A DNA stretch of 64,000 nt, taken from assembly GCA_017428385.1 (NCBI GenBank), contig JAFRQX010000010.1, positions 124,001-188,000 of the forward strand, given 5' to 3'. A program made the translations under genes and the position numbers. Every line of letters starts with the position of its first letter. The first letter of the stretch is position 1. Under the pieces are notes generated by a model. That model saw nothing but the letters and a program-made list of their open reading frames with translations, had not been told where the DNA came from and searched no databases. Shown one piece after another: positions 32,884 through 40,861 of this stretch. The stretch is from Clostridia bacterium (lineage in GTDB: Bacteria > Bacillota > Clostridia > Christensenellales > Aristaeellaceae).

Positions 32884-33768
32884 ATGTGGAAGAAAAGGAT
32901 TCTCTGCCTGGTACTGGTTCTGTGCTCCATACTGGTGCTGTCATCCTGTCAGAAGAAAGAGACCTTCATGACGCTGGATCAGCAGCAACAGCAACAGCAG
33001 CAACAGCAGCAGACTGCTTCTCAGCCTGCTGACGCGCAGAATCTCTTCGGAGAAACGGCGCTGCCGCAGCAGAACACTGTTGGAGATTGGGACAGCGGAG
33101 AATATAATCCGGCTTCTGAAGAGGGCGGGGACGAAGAATTCCTCGAGAATCTGAGCAATATCGTGGACGTTCAGACGCCTGCTCCTACCATGAAGAGTGA
33201 GTATGCAGGAGCTACTCCTGTGCTGGTCGATCCGATCGACAAGCCCACCCCTACGCCGCTGCCGCCGCTGACCTTCAGCTATCAGAAGTATGAAGCATCT
33301 GCTCTTCACCTGACCTTTGAAGCGCCTGTGGGCTGGGTGCCGGACGACAGTATGCCTGACACCTACATCCTGACCAACCCGACGGCAGGTGTGGACTATG
33401 CGGCACAGCTGTCCATCCAACTGGTTCCTGTGGACAAGGCCAGGAACAAGAACGAGCTGATCAAGGAAGTCAAGAGCAGACTGGACGAAATCGGCGGCAC
33501 CTGCCTGAAGTATGAGCGCTCCCAGACGGCTGGCCGTAAGTTCATGAACGTGGACGGCGTCTATGCCAACTACAAGGCGACCACGCTGGATGGCGCCAAG
33601 ATCGCGGGTCGTATGATCATCTCCTGCGTCAACAAGACACTGTATATCCTGCATGTCAGCTATCCGCAGGGATACACCAGTGTTTATGTGGACAACGTGT
33701 ATGATAAGTTCCGTCACACGGTGAAGATCATCGACACTACCGCAGCAGCTGCCAGCAAAACAAACTGA
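32884..33768 (+). CDS. Poly-glutamine lipoprotein
   Basis: A 294-residue exported lipoprotein. The lipobox is LSSC with C22 as the lipidated residue. Residues 33-43 are eleven consecutive glutamines (CAG/CAA mixture), then a low-complexity Pro/Thr/Glu-rich linker to about residue 140 (PTPTPLPPL). The C-terminal 150 residues form one compact domain (FSYQKYEASALHLTFEAPVGWVPDDS ... ISCVNKTLYILHVSYPQGYTSVYVDNVYDKFRHTVKII), resembling the PsbP-like or DUF1795-like folds of surface lipoproteins. It is the first gene of the envelope cluster. Confidence 0.85.
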   Translation: MWKKRILCLVLVLCSILVLSSCQKKETFMTLDQQQQQQQQQQQTASQPADAQNLFGETALPQQNTVGDWDSGEYNPASEEGGDEEFLENLSNIVDVQTPAPTMKSEYAGATPVLVDPIDKPTPTPLPPLTFSYQKYEASALHLTFEAPVGWVPDDSMPDTYILTNPTAGVDYAAQLSIQLVPVDKARNKNELIKEVKSRLDEIGGTCLKYERSQTAGRKFMNVDGVYANYKATTLDGAKIAGRMIISCVNKTLYILHVSYPQGYTSVYVDNVYDKFRHTVKIIDTTAAAASKTN

Positions 33769-33797
33769 ATTCTGGTTTAATGTAAATACCGGTCACG

Positions 33798-33826
33798 ACG
33801 CGCTCTCCGTTTACCGGAAAGCGCGT
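33798..33826 (+). terminator. Hairpin after the lipoprotein gene
   Basis: Stem of 12 bp with one mismatch (33798-33809 with 33815-33826), but no T tract; it may be a weak terminator or processing site between the lipoprotein and the large repeat protein. Confidence 0.4.
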
Positions 33827-33857
33827 TGTAGTCTACTATCTGGAGGCAATTCTGAAG

Positions 33858-36800
33858 ATGTTGAAGTCAAACCGCTGTATTGCGTTGCTGCTCGTACTGG
33901 TGCTGCTGTGCGGGATGATCCCCGCAGCCCAGGCGGATGTGGTAACGCTGGGTATCTATTTCTGCGGCAGGAAGGTTTCCGCAGACGGTACGGAAAATAT
34001 CGTCCGGCTGGATGGTACGTTCCGCGTACTGCAGAACGGCGATGAAATAGGTACCATCGAGGCGGGTAAAGGAACCCTGACCCTGCCGGATACGGAACGG
34101 ATCCGGATTGTTCCGCTGGCGGAAACCATTGATCCTGAATGGGACCTGAGCAACGCCACCTGCGATGTGACGCCTGACGGCGGCTCAACCTACACCGTAC
34201 CGGTGATTGTGGAGCAGCTGAAGGATGGCGCTGCTGCGGCACCCCGGACTGCGCCTGCGGCAGAAACGGATACGAACGTCATTCCGCTTCCGGAAGATGA
34301 GAACGACGATGATACGGAAGAACCGGAAGATTATGATGATGAAACGGACGGCGAAGAGGATTTCGACGAGGAACCGGTACAGGTAAACAACGGTGCTGTG
34401 ACCACGCCGACCATGCCGCCTTACGATCTGTCCGCAATCGCTCCGACTCCGGAACCCGAATGGAAGATGCTTACCCCCGGCGATGCCGGCATCCGTATAT
34501 ATGCTTATTCCGATTCGAACAGCAACGGCGTGCCCAATGAAGCGGAAAAAGGCATCGCCAACGTGATCATCTGCCTGTTCACGGAAAACGAAGAGGCAGT
34601 GGCCTCTGTGACCACCGGCAGCGACGGATTTGCTGAGTTTGCCAACGTGCCGGAAGGCAATTACCGCATCAAGGCGATCTTGCCCCGGGGCTGGGCCTTC
34701 AACAAGAAGAGCCGCGAACACGAGGCATATGCCAGCCTGTTTGACTATACGATTGAAGGCGAAGCCATGAGCGACGTTTTCAGCGTCAGCGCGGGCACCG
34801 TTGCCACCCCCGGCATCTCCCTGGGCAAGTGTCTGCACGTGAGCGGTACCTGCTGGTTTGAGACACAGGTGGACGGCCTGTTCTCAGACGGTGAAGCGGT
34901 GCTGCCGGGCGTCAAAATCGAGCTGGACGGCGAAAAGAACGGCCTGCATTATGAGACGGTTTCCGATGAGAACGGTAACTTCTATATCGACCGGGTGCAG
35001 CCTGCCGCCTATAAGCTGCGGGCATATACGCCTGAAGGCATGATGTTTACCCGAGCGGCCTCCCGTAACGGAAAGAAGACCGTGATCGCCAAGGACGGCG
35101 TGACAAGCTACGCTCACCGGCTCGACCTGAACGACAAGGAAAGCAAGGAAAAGCAGTATATCGGCTTTACCTGGTCCGGCATTATTTCCGGTATCTGCTT
35201 CCAGGACGCCAACTATAACGGCATCTATGATGAGGGCGATCTGCCCATGGCCGGTGTCAAGGTTGCCGCAATCAAACAAGCCAAGGACGAGGAAGCGGCC
35301 GTAACATACTCCGGTGAAGACGGCAGATATGTACTGAGCGGCCTGCGTGCAAACACCTATAAGATGCGGGCACTCCTGCCGGATGACGGAAGCGACTTTA
35401 CCAAGACTGTCAGTGATCCGCTGGGCAACCATTTCGCGTCCAGGCCGGGCAGACGGGAAAACTTCTGGCAGAACTTCGAACTGGCGAATTCCCAGCAGCG
35501 TGAGATGAACGTCGGCGTGATCTATCCGGCAACTGTTACCGGTTATGTCTATATGGACAACGACTTCTCCGGCGACATGAACGGAAAGGAAAAGATTATA
35601 ACCGGCTACATGGTAAAGCTCCTGGATGCGGACGGAAACGTGGTAGCCCAGGATAAAACCAGCGTGAAGGGCAAGTTTGAACTGAAGGACGTTCCGCCCG
35701 GAATGTACAGCCTGAGCGTGAACAACAGCAGTTCCCCGCAGCTGAAGGAATATGCCTTTACCCGCCTGGGCGAGGGCAACGTGATCCTGAACAAGACGAA
35801 CGGAGAAGGCTACTCCGAAAACTTCACCCTGGGCCTGGGTGAGAAACGGTCCGGTATGGACATCGGCCTGATCAAGCCCGGTACAGTCAAGGGCAGCGTC
35901 TTCGCGGACCGGAACGACAACGGCGTCCGGGATGCGGATGAAAACGGCTTGAGCGGTGTGACTGTCCGCCTGATGGGCGAAGAAGGCGAAGCCTTCAGCA
36001 CGGTGATCGGGGAGGACGGCAATTACCTGTTCGACGCAGTGATGCCCGGCAGCTATACACTGGAATACGTGCTGCCCGAGCATGCCGTATTCGCACGGAC
36101 CTCTGCCGGCGGCAATACCATTACCGGCGACGGAACAGGTTCCAGTGCATCCTTCAGCATGAAGTCCGGTGATGAAGTGGAAGGCCCGGTATGCGGCGCT
36201 CTGACTCTCGGCCGGATTGAAGGCAGCGCCTGGATGGATCATGACGGAGACGGCGACCGCGGAGGCGATGAAGAATCCGCCGCAGGTATCACCGTAACCC
36301 TGACTCCCGCCCGCAGTGAATTGGAAGAGATTACAGTCACCACCGGCACGGACGGTGCATTCCAGCTGAAGGACCTGCGTCCGGACACCTATACGCTGAC
36401 TGTCAGCGCTCCGGCACAGTATGTGCTGAGCCGTACGGATAACCTGGACCTGCCGCTGATCGCCGGCAAAGACACCCAGTCTGTCCAGCTGCCCGTAATC
36501 ATGGGTGCTGTCTGGAGCAACCAGCTGCTGGGCGTTGTGATGCCCGCATCCCTGAGCGGACAGTTCTGGCTGGATGAAAACAACAACGGACTGTTCGATA
36601 CTGACGAACAGACTCCCGCCGGTTATGAAATTACCGTAACTGACGATAAGAACGGCAAGGTTTTTGATATCCTGCGTACGGATGAACAGGGTCGCTTTGC
36701 CACTTCCGGGATGATTCCCGGCAACTTCACCCTTTCCTACGCCCTGGATGAACAGACCATCGCCCCGAAGGACGGCAGCAGTGATTTCCGTGAGGAGAAC

Positions 36801-37646
36801 GGCAAGCTGGTTCTGCCTGGTATCACCCTGATGGAAGACGAGGAACGCAGCGGCCTGCTGCTGGGTATTGTCCGCTACACGTCCATCGGAGGTACAGCCT
36901 GGATCGACCGCGGAAACGGCAACATGGATACGCTGGGCGGAACGGCAGTCTCCCTGCTGGATGAGCACGGAGAAGTCCTGAAGACCGTGACGACAGGTGA
37001 AAACGGTGCATATCGCTTTGACAAGCTGATGCCCGGCAACTATCAGCTGGACGTGACGGTACCGGAAGGCTGCGTGATCATTGAACCTGATGACCACCGG
37101 CTGGGCGGAGAACAGATTTCCGTGATCACGGATACCGTGAACCGGAAGGGAACATCCGACGTAATCGACCTGAAGATGGCCCAGGATCAGCTGAAGATGA
37201 ATATCGGCTGCGTCCTGCCCGGACGCGTGGGCGATCTGTGCTGGCTGGATCTGGACGGAGACGGCCTGCAGGGAATGAATGAATCCGGTATTCCGAACGT
37301 GAAGATTGTCCTGATGCGTGATGGCACGGCAGTGGCGGAGACGGTGACAGATCAGTACGGTTTCTACCGCTTCAACGACCTGTATCCCGCCGCTTACACG
37401 CTGCAGGTGACCGCGCCTTCTGAAGTGAAGCCGACAAAGCACCGGACAGACATCCCGATGATCGCTTCCGTACTGGAAGAGGAAGACAGGGAGATATGCG
37501 AATCCGTTGAAATCCAGGTGGAAAGCGATAAGGCAAACTATAATGCCGATATCGGCTTCATCTGCCGGAAGAACGGCGTTTATCCCGCCGGCGTCGGAGA
37601 AGGCAAGAAACAAACGTGGGTTGCCAGTTTCAGCGACGACGACTAA
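33858..37646 (+). CDS. Giant secreted SdrD B-like repeat protein
   Basis: A 1262-residue exported protein. A signal peptide (about residues 1-23) is followed by a globular N-terminal part and an acidic, Asp/Glu-rich linker (about residues 135-175). Nine SdrD B/Cna B-like beta domains of about 100-125 residues follow; each starts near GxxxxDxNxNGxxDxxE, continues GVxVxL, then GxYxFxxxxPGxYxL. The fifth (SVFADRNDNGVRDADENGLSGVTVRLMG) is the most canonical. The Asp-rich starts fit calcium binding. No LPXTG motif or C-terminal membrane helix is present (ends in SFSDDD), so anchoring is by another route, or the protein is released. TGGAGG precedes the start. Confidence 0.9.
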   Translation: MLKSNRCIALLLVLVLLCGMIPAAQADVVTLGIYFCGRKVSADGTENIVRLDGTFRVLQNGDEIGTIEAGKGTLTLPDTERIRIVPLAETIDPEWDLSNATCDVTPDGGSTYTVPVIVEQLKDGAAAAPRTAPAAETDTNVIPLPEDENDDDTEEPEDYDDETDGEEDFDEEPVQVNNGAVTTPTMPPYDLSAIAPTPEPEWKMLTPGDAGIRIYAYSDSNSNGVPNEAEKGIANVIICLFTENEEAVASVTTGSDGFAEFANVPEGNYRIKAILPRGWAFNKKSREHEAYASLFDYTIEGEAMSDVFSVSAGTVATPGISLGKCLHVSGTCWFETQVDGLFSDGEAVLPGVKIELDGEKNGLHYETVSDENGNFYIDRVQPAAYKLRAYTPEGMMFTRAASRNGKKTVIAKDGVTSYAHRLDLNDKESKEKQYIGFTWSGIISGICFQDANYNGIYDEGDLPMAGVKVAAIKQAKDEEAAVTYSGEDGRYVLSGLRANTYKMRALLPDDGSDFTKTVSDPLGNHFASRPGRRENFWQNFELANSQQREMNVGVIYPATVTGYVYMDNDFSGDMNGKEKIITGYMVKLLDADGNVVAQDKTSVKGKFELKDVPPGMYSLSVNNSSSPQLKEYAFTRLGEGNVILNKTNGEGYSENFTLGLGEKRSGMDIGLIKPGTVKGSVFADRNDNGVRDADENGLSGVTVRLMGEEGEAFSTVIGEDGNYLFDAVMPGSYTLEYVLPEHAVFARTSAGGNTITGDGTGSSASFSMKSGDEVEGPVCGALTLGRIEGSAWMDHDGDGDRGGDEESAAGITVTLTPARSELEEITVTTGTDGAFQLKDLRPDTYTLTVSAPAQYVLSRTDNLDLPLIAGKDTQSVQLPVIMGAVWSNQLLGVVMPASLSGQFWLDENNNGLFDTDEQTPAGYEITVTDDKNGKVFDILRTDEQGRFATSGMIPGNFTLSYALDEQTIAPKDGSSDFREENGKLVLPGITLMEDEERSGLLLGIVRYTSIGGTAWIDRGNGNMDTLGGTAVSLLDEHGEVLKTVTTGENGAYRFDKLMPGNYQLDVTVPEGCVIIEPDDHRLGGEQISVITDTVNRKGTSDVIDLKMAQDQLKMNIGCVLPGRVGDLCWLDLDGDGLQGMNESGIPNVKIVLMRDGTAVAETVTDQYGFYRFNDLYPAAYTLQVTAPSEVKPTKHRTDIPMIASVLEEEDREICESVEIQVESDKANYNADIGFICRKNGVYPAGVGEGKKQTWVASFSDDD

Positions 37647-37666
37647 GCATAATCAACCAAACACGG

Positions 37667-37695
37667 CGGCTGCTCTTCGGAGCAGCCGTCTTTTT
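37667..37695 (+). terminator. Intrinsic terminator
   Basis: CGGCTGCTC-TTCG-GAGCAGCCG (37667-37688), a 9-bp stem with a stable tetraloop, followed by TCTTTTT. Confidence 0.9.
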
Positions 37696-37714
37696 ATATT
37701 TGTTGAATAAATAC

Positions 37715-37743
37715 TTGCACAAAAGTTACGAAAGTATTAAAAT
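37715..37743 (+). promoter_or_regulatory. Promoter of the L,D-transpeptidase gene
   Basis: -35 TTGCAC (37715-37720), 17-nt spacer, -10 TAAAAT (37738-37743), directly after the terminator of the preceding gene. Confidence 0.65.
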
Positions 37744-37801
37744 ATTAATGATACGCCGAAACAAAAATCGGCGGTCAACGATGACTTCCGAGGTGGTCTG
37801 G

Positions 37802-39577
37802 ATGAAACGGTTGCTTACTTTGCTGTTGGCTCTGATCCTGCTGTTTTCCGCCTGCGCTTTTGCGGAAATGGAGGACGGCGGAGATGACTCCAATCCTGTG
37901 CCGGTCGAGGCGGATGACGGAGACGATTCCAATCCGCAGCCCGTGGACATGATGGAGGATGAAGAGCTGGAAGTGCAGGAGGAAATCCTCCAGGGCAGGG
38001 TACTGCAGTTCGGGGATGAAGGAGACGACGTCCTGGCGCTACAGACACGGCTGAAGGATCTGAAGTACTACACCGGCAATCTGTCCGGCCGTTATCGGGA
38101 AGGCACCCGGAAGGCAGTGGAAACCTTCCAGGCTGATTTTGAACTGGACCAGACTGGTATCGCTGACCTGCGGACGCTGTCTATCCTGTTCTCCCTGAAT
38201 CACCGGCCCCTGCGCTATGGTTCCTCCGGCGAAGACGTCAAGGAACTGCAGAAGCAGCTGACGGAGCTGGGATATTACAAGGGAAAGATCAGCGGCAACT
38301 ACTTGGAAGCAACCAAGAAAGCCGTTGAAAACCTGCAGAAGAAAAACAACCTGGAAGTGAACGGCGTTGCTGACGCGGACCTCCAGGATATGATTGCGGA
38401 AGGAAGAATCCTGAGCAAGAGCGAAAAACCAGACGATACCAATACGCCGGCTCCCAACCTTTCAAATTATCTGGTTGACGATAATGAAAACGGCGTGGCC
38501 GTGGCGGACGTTGCCTTTGAGAAGAAGCTGAAGAGCGGCTCTTCCGGCAAACTGGTCAAGACCATGCAGGAGCGGCTGACGGAGCTGGGATACTACGAAG
38601 GTCCCATCAGCGGAAACTTCCAGAAATACACTACCCGTGCTGTGAAGGCAGTCCAGACCCAGAACGGAATGGAGTCCACAGGTGTGGTGGATGAAGAAAC
38701 ATGGAATGTCATCTTTAACGATGCCCGGATCGTAATGCCCGGCGCAACGCCGAAGCCCACGCCGGAACCCACCCCGGTGCCCTTCCACATCGTTGTGGAT
38801 GTCGCGAACCAGGTGACCTCCGTTTACGGACGGGATGAGAATGGCGAATATACTGTACCGGTCCGGCAGATGCTCTGCTCCACCGGTATGAAAGCCACCC
38901 CCAGCGACGTGGGTGACTGGGTGCTGAACGGCCGGCACTCCACCTGGTGTATCTTCCCCAAGTGGGGCAACAGCTATGCCCGTTACTGGACGCGGATCAA
39001 CGGAAGCATCGCGTTCCATTCCCCGATTTATACGGCAGTGAGCAACTCCGCCATGAAGATCAGCAGTTACAAAATGCTGGGTCAGCGGGCCAGCCATGGC
39101 TGTATCCGTCTGGCGGTCTGGGATGCAAAGTGGATATATGACAATGTAGGAGCCGGAACGGTGGTTTCCATTGTGGAAGGCATGGATCCGGATCCGGAGC
39201 TCCGCGACGCGCTGAAACTGCCGCCGCTGGACAAGAAATACTGCACGCCGATCTCCACGCCGGTACCGACGGCTGAGCCGGAATACAGCCTTGACAACGT
39301 GCCGCAGCTGGGCAAGCGCCAGTTGAAGGAAAACAGCCAGGGCGAAGACGTCTACTGGCTCCAGAAAACGCTGAAAGACCTGGGTTACTACGATACCAAG
39401 GTCACCGGCAAGATGCTGAAGAAGACTGTGAAGGCGGTCAAAGCCTTCCAGCAGGATCACGGCCTGAGGGCCAACGGCGGTGTCAACCAGGAACTGATTG
39501 ACCTGATTGCGGAGACCGCACGGAATGCGAAGAATCCGCAGGAGACACCGGCACCGATCGCTACGCCGGCACCCTGA
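37802..39577 (+). CDS. L,D-transpeptidase with four peptidoglycan-binding domains
   Basis: A 591-residue exported enzyme. Signal peptide about residues 1-21; an acidic repeat-like leader (EDGGDDSNPVPVEADDGDDSN). Three PG_binding_1 modules precede the YkuD catalytic domain (LQTRLKDLKYYTGNLSG, LQKQLTELGYYKGKISG, MQERLTELGYYEGPISG), and one follows it (LQKTLKDLGYYDTKVTG). The YkuD motif is SHGCIRLAVWDAKWIYD with the catalytic Cys. Thus it should make 3-3 peptidoglycan cross-links or attach proteins to the wall. The start at 37802 (MKRLLTLL) is preferred over upstream in-frame starts because it begins the signal peptide. It has its own promoter and terminator. Confidence 0.95.
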   Translation: MKRLLTLLLALILLFSACAFAEMEDGGDDSNPVPVEADDGDDSNPQPVDMMEDEELEVQEEILQGRVLQFGDEGDDVLALQTRLKDLKYYTGNLSGRYREGTRKAVETFQADFELDQTGIADLRTLSILFSLNHRPLRYGSSGEDVKELQKQLTELGYYKGKISGNYLEATKKAVENLQKKNNLEVNGVADADLQDMIAEGRILSKSEKPDDTNTPAPNLSNYLVDDNENGVAVADVAFEKKLKSGSSGKLVKTMQERLTELGYYEGPISGNFQKYTTRAVKAVQTQNGMESTGVVDEETWNVIFNDARIVMPGATPKPTPEPTPVPFHIVVDVANQVTSVYGRDENGEYTVPVRQMLCSTGMKATPSDVGDWVLNGRHSTWCIFPKWGNSYARYWTRINGSIAFHSPIYTAVSNSAMKISSYKMLGQRASHGCIRLAVWDAKWIYDNVGAGTVVSIVEGMDPDPELRDALKLPPLDKKYCTPISTPVPTAEPEYSLDNVPQLGKRQLKENSQGEDVYWLQKTLKDLGYYDTKVTGKMLKKTVKAVKAFQQDHGLRANGGVNQELIDLIAETARNAKNPQETPAPIATPAP

Positions 39578-39580
39578 ATA

Positions 39581-39618
39581 AAAAAGAGCAGGAATCCAAA
39601 TGGATTCCTGCTCTTTTT
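39581..39618. terminator. Bidirectional intrinsic terminator
   Basis: Perfect 17-bp stem (39581-39597 with 39602-39618), flanked by A5 and T5 tracts; it serves the transpeptidase and the convergent Sel1 gene. Confidence 0.9.
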
Positions 39619-39620
39619 CA

Positions 39621-39660
39621 ATGAATAATGAAAACTTAAGACTTAAAACTTAAGAATAAT
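39621..39660. repeat. ACTTAAR heptad array
   Basis: ACTTAAG, ACTTAAA, ACTTAAG in tandem after AATGAATAATGAA; 7-nt period. The same two words, AATGAATAATGAA and GAAAACTTAA, appear at 48385-48410. Confidence 0.75.
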
Positions 39661-39713
39661 TATGTCTGCCAAAGATCAACGCAACCAGAAGTTATTCCAT
39701 GGGTTCCTCTGAA

Positions 39714-40715
39714 TTATTTAAAGGCGTTATAGACCTGCAGTGCGGTTTCATGGCCGGCGAGGGCGGCTTTTTCATACCAGCGGAGGGCCTCTTCCATGTT
39801 CATCTCCACGCCCTGTCCGCACTGATACGCATAACCGAGGGCATACATGCTGCGGGCGTTTCCAAGTTCCGCGGCTTTCCGATACCATTCCAGGCCCTTC
39901 TGGACGTCCTGGGAGATGATAGAGCCGGTCATATACAGATAACCCACATAGTCGCAGGCAAGATTGCTGCCGGCTTCCGCGGCCTTTAGATAATATTCCA
40001 TTGCCTTGTTCTGGTCTTTCTCAACATCGTTTCCGCGGAGATAGAAGTAGGCAACGCTCATCCAGGCATCCGCGTCCCCGGCCTCGGCGGCCTTGTAATA
40101 GTAATCCAGGGCAAGGGCGTAGTTCTGCTCCAGGACGGATCCGTCCTCGTAGAAGGAACCGACATACCAGTGTCCCTCCGCACTGCCGAGATCGGAAGCT
40201 TTCCGGTAGCAGTTCAGCGCTTCCACGGGATCCGATTTCATATCGATGCCCGCGTCATAGAGCCGGCCCAGATACACCCAGGCGGGAGCATATCCGGCTT
40301 CGCCGGCCTGCCGGAGGCAGGCGATGGCCTGATCGATATCCTTACCGACGCCGATCCCTTTTTCATAAAACTGTCCCAGCTGAAGCAGGGAAGCCGGATC
40401 ACCGGCGGCAGCCAGATAACGCACAGCCGGGAAAGCGACCTGCGGACGGGGATCCGCCGCCTGCTGCTCAAGAGAGGCTTGCTTTTCCTTGCCGCAGGAG
40501 CTGCAGGTGTCGGAAAGATTACGGGTACCGCAGTCACAGCAGGTCCAGGCAATGGACAGCTCATGGCACTGATCACAGACGTTGGTCGTGGTTTCCGCAC
40601 CGCAATACAGGCAGATCCATGACGGTTCCTGTGCCGGTGCGGCTGCCAGGGCAGGGGCACAGAAAAGCAGCAGGACAAGCAAAAGGGAAAGGATGCGTTT
40701 CAATTCACAATTCAT
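39714..40715 (-). CDS. Secreted Sel1-repeat protein with zinc ribbons
   Basis: A 333-residue protein. A signal peptide (about residues 6-25, ending ALA) precedes two CxxC-type zinc-ribbon pairs (ICLYCGAETTTNVCDQC, WTCCDCGTRNLSDTCSSC) and six Sel1 (TPR-like) repeats from about residue 105 to 320, each with the pattern LGxxYexGxgVxxdxxkAxexyxkAAexGxaxA. Such repeats are protein-binding scaffolds. The annotated ATG 40715 falls inside a heptanucleotide array, codons 1-4 (MNCE) are array sequence, and no ribosome site is present; an in-frame TTG at 40703 (then KRILSLLL) is an alternative start. Expression may be impaired. Confidence 0.8.
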   Translation of the reverse strand: MNCELKRILSLLLVLLLFCAPALAAAPAQEPSWICLYCGAETTTNVCDQCHELSIAWTCCDCGTRNLSDTCSSCGKEKQASLEQQAADPRPQVAFPAVRYLAAAGDPASLLQLGQFYEKGIGVGKDIDQAIACLRQAGEAGYAPAWVYLGRLYDAGIDMKSDPVEALNCYRKASDLGSAEGHWYVGSFYEDGSVLEQNYALALDYYYKAAEAGDADAWMSVAYFYLRGNDVEKDQNKAMEYYLKAAEAGSNLACDYVGYLYMTGSIISQDVQKGLEWYRKAAELGNARSMYALGYAYQCGQGVEMNMEEALRWYEKAALAGHETALQVYNAFK

Positions 40716-40729
40716 AATTCACAATTCAC
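40702..40729. repeat. AATTCAY heptad array over a gene start
   Basis: AATTCAC, AATTCAT, AATTCAC, AATTCAC in perfect 7-nt register; read on the minus strand it covers the start of the Sel1 gene. Its first 18 nt are shared with 2182-2199 and 46561-46578. Confidence 0.9.
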
Positions 40730-40826
40730 AAATAATGGTTTTAAATAACAGAATGGAAATCAAGCGTTTTCGGTGAAATTCAATTACCTTAACGCTGAAG
40801 GTTAATCATACAGCAGGATCAGAGTA

Positions 40827-40855
40827 ATAATTCTGAATTCTTAATTCTGAATTAT
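40827..40855. repeat. TAATTCT/GAATTCT heptad array
   Basis: Four 7-nt units directly after the potD stop codon. 27 nt (40827-40853) are the exact reverse complement of 31683-31709. No conventional terminator was seen after potD, so the array takes that position. Confidence 0.9.
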
Positions 40856-40861
40856 CTATGA

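Noticed and set aside
34884..37613. 909-residue open frame on the minus strand
   Set aside because: It mirrors the nine-repeat protein; repetitive GC-rich codons keep the antisense frame open. It has no ribosome site and no recognisable domain.
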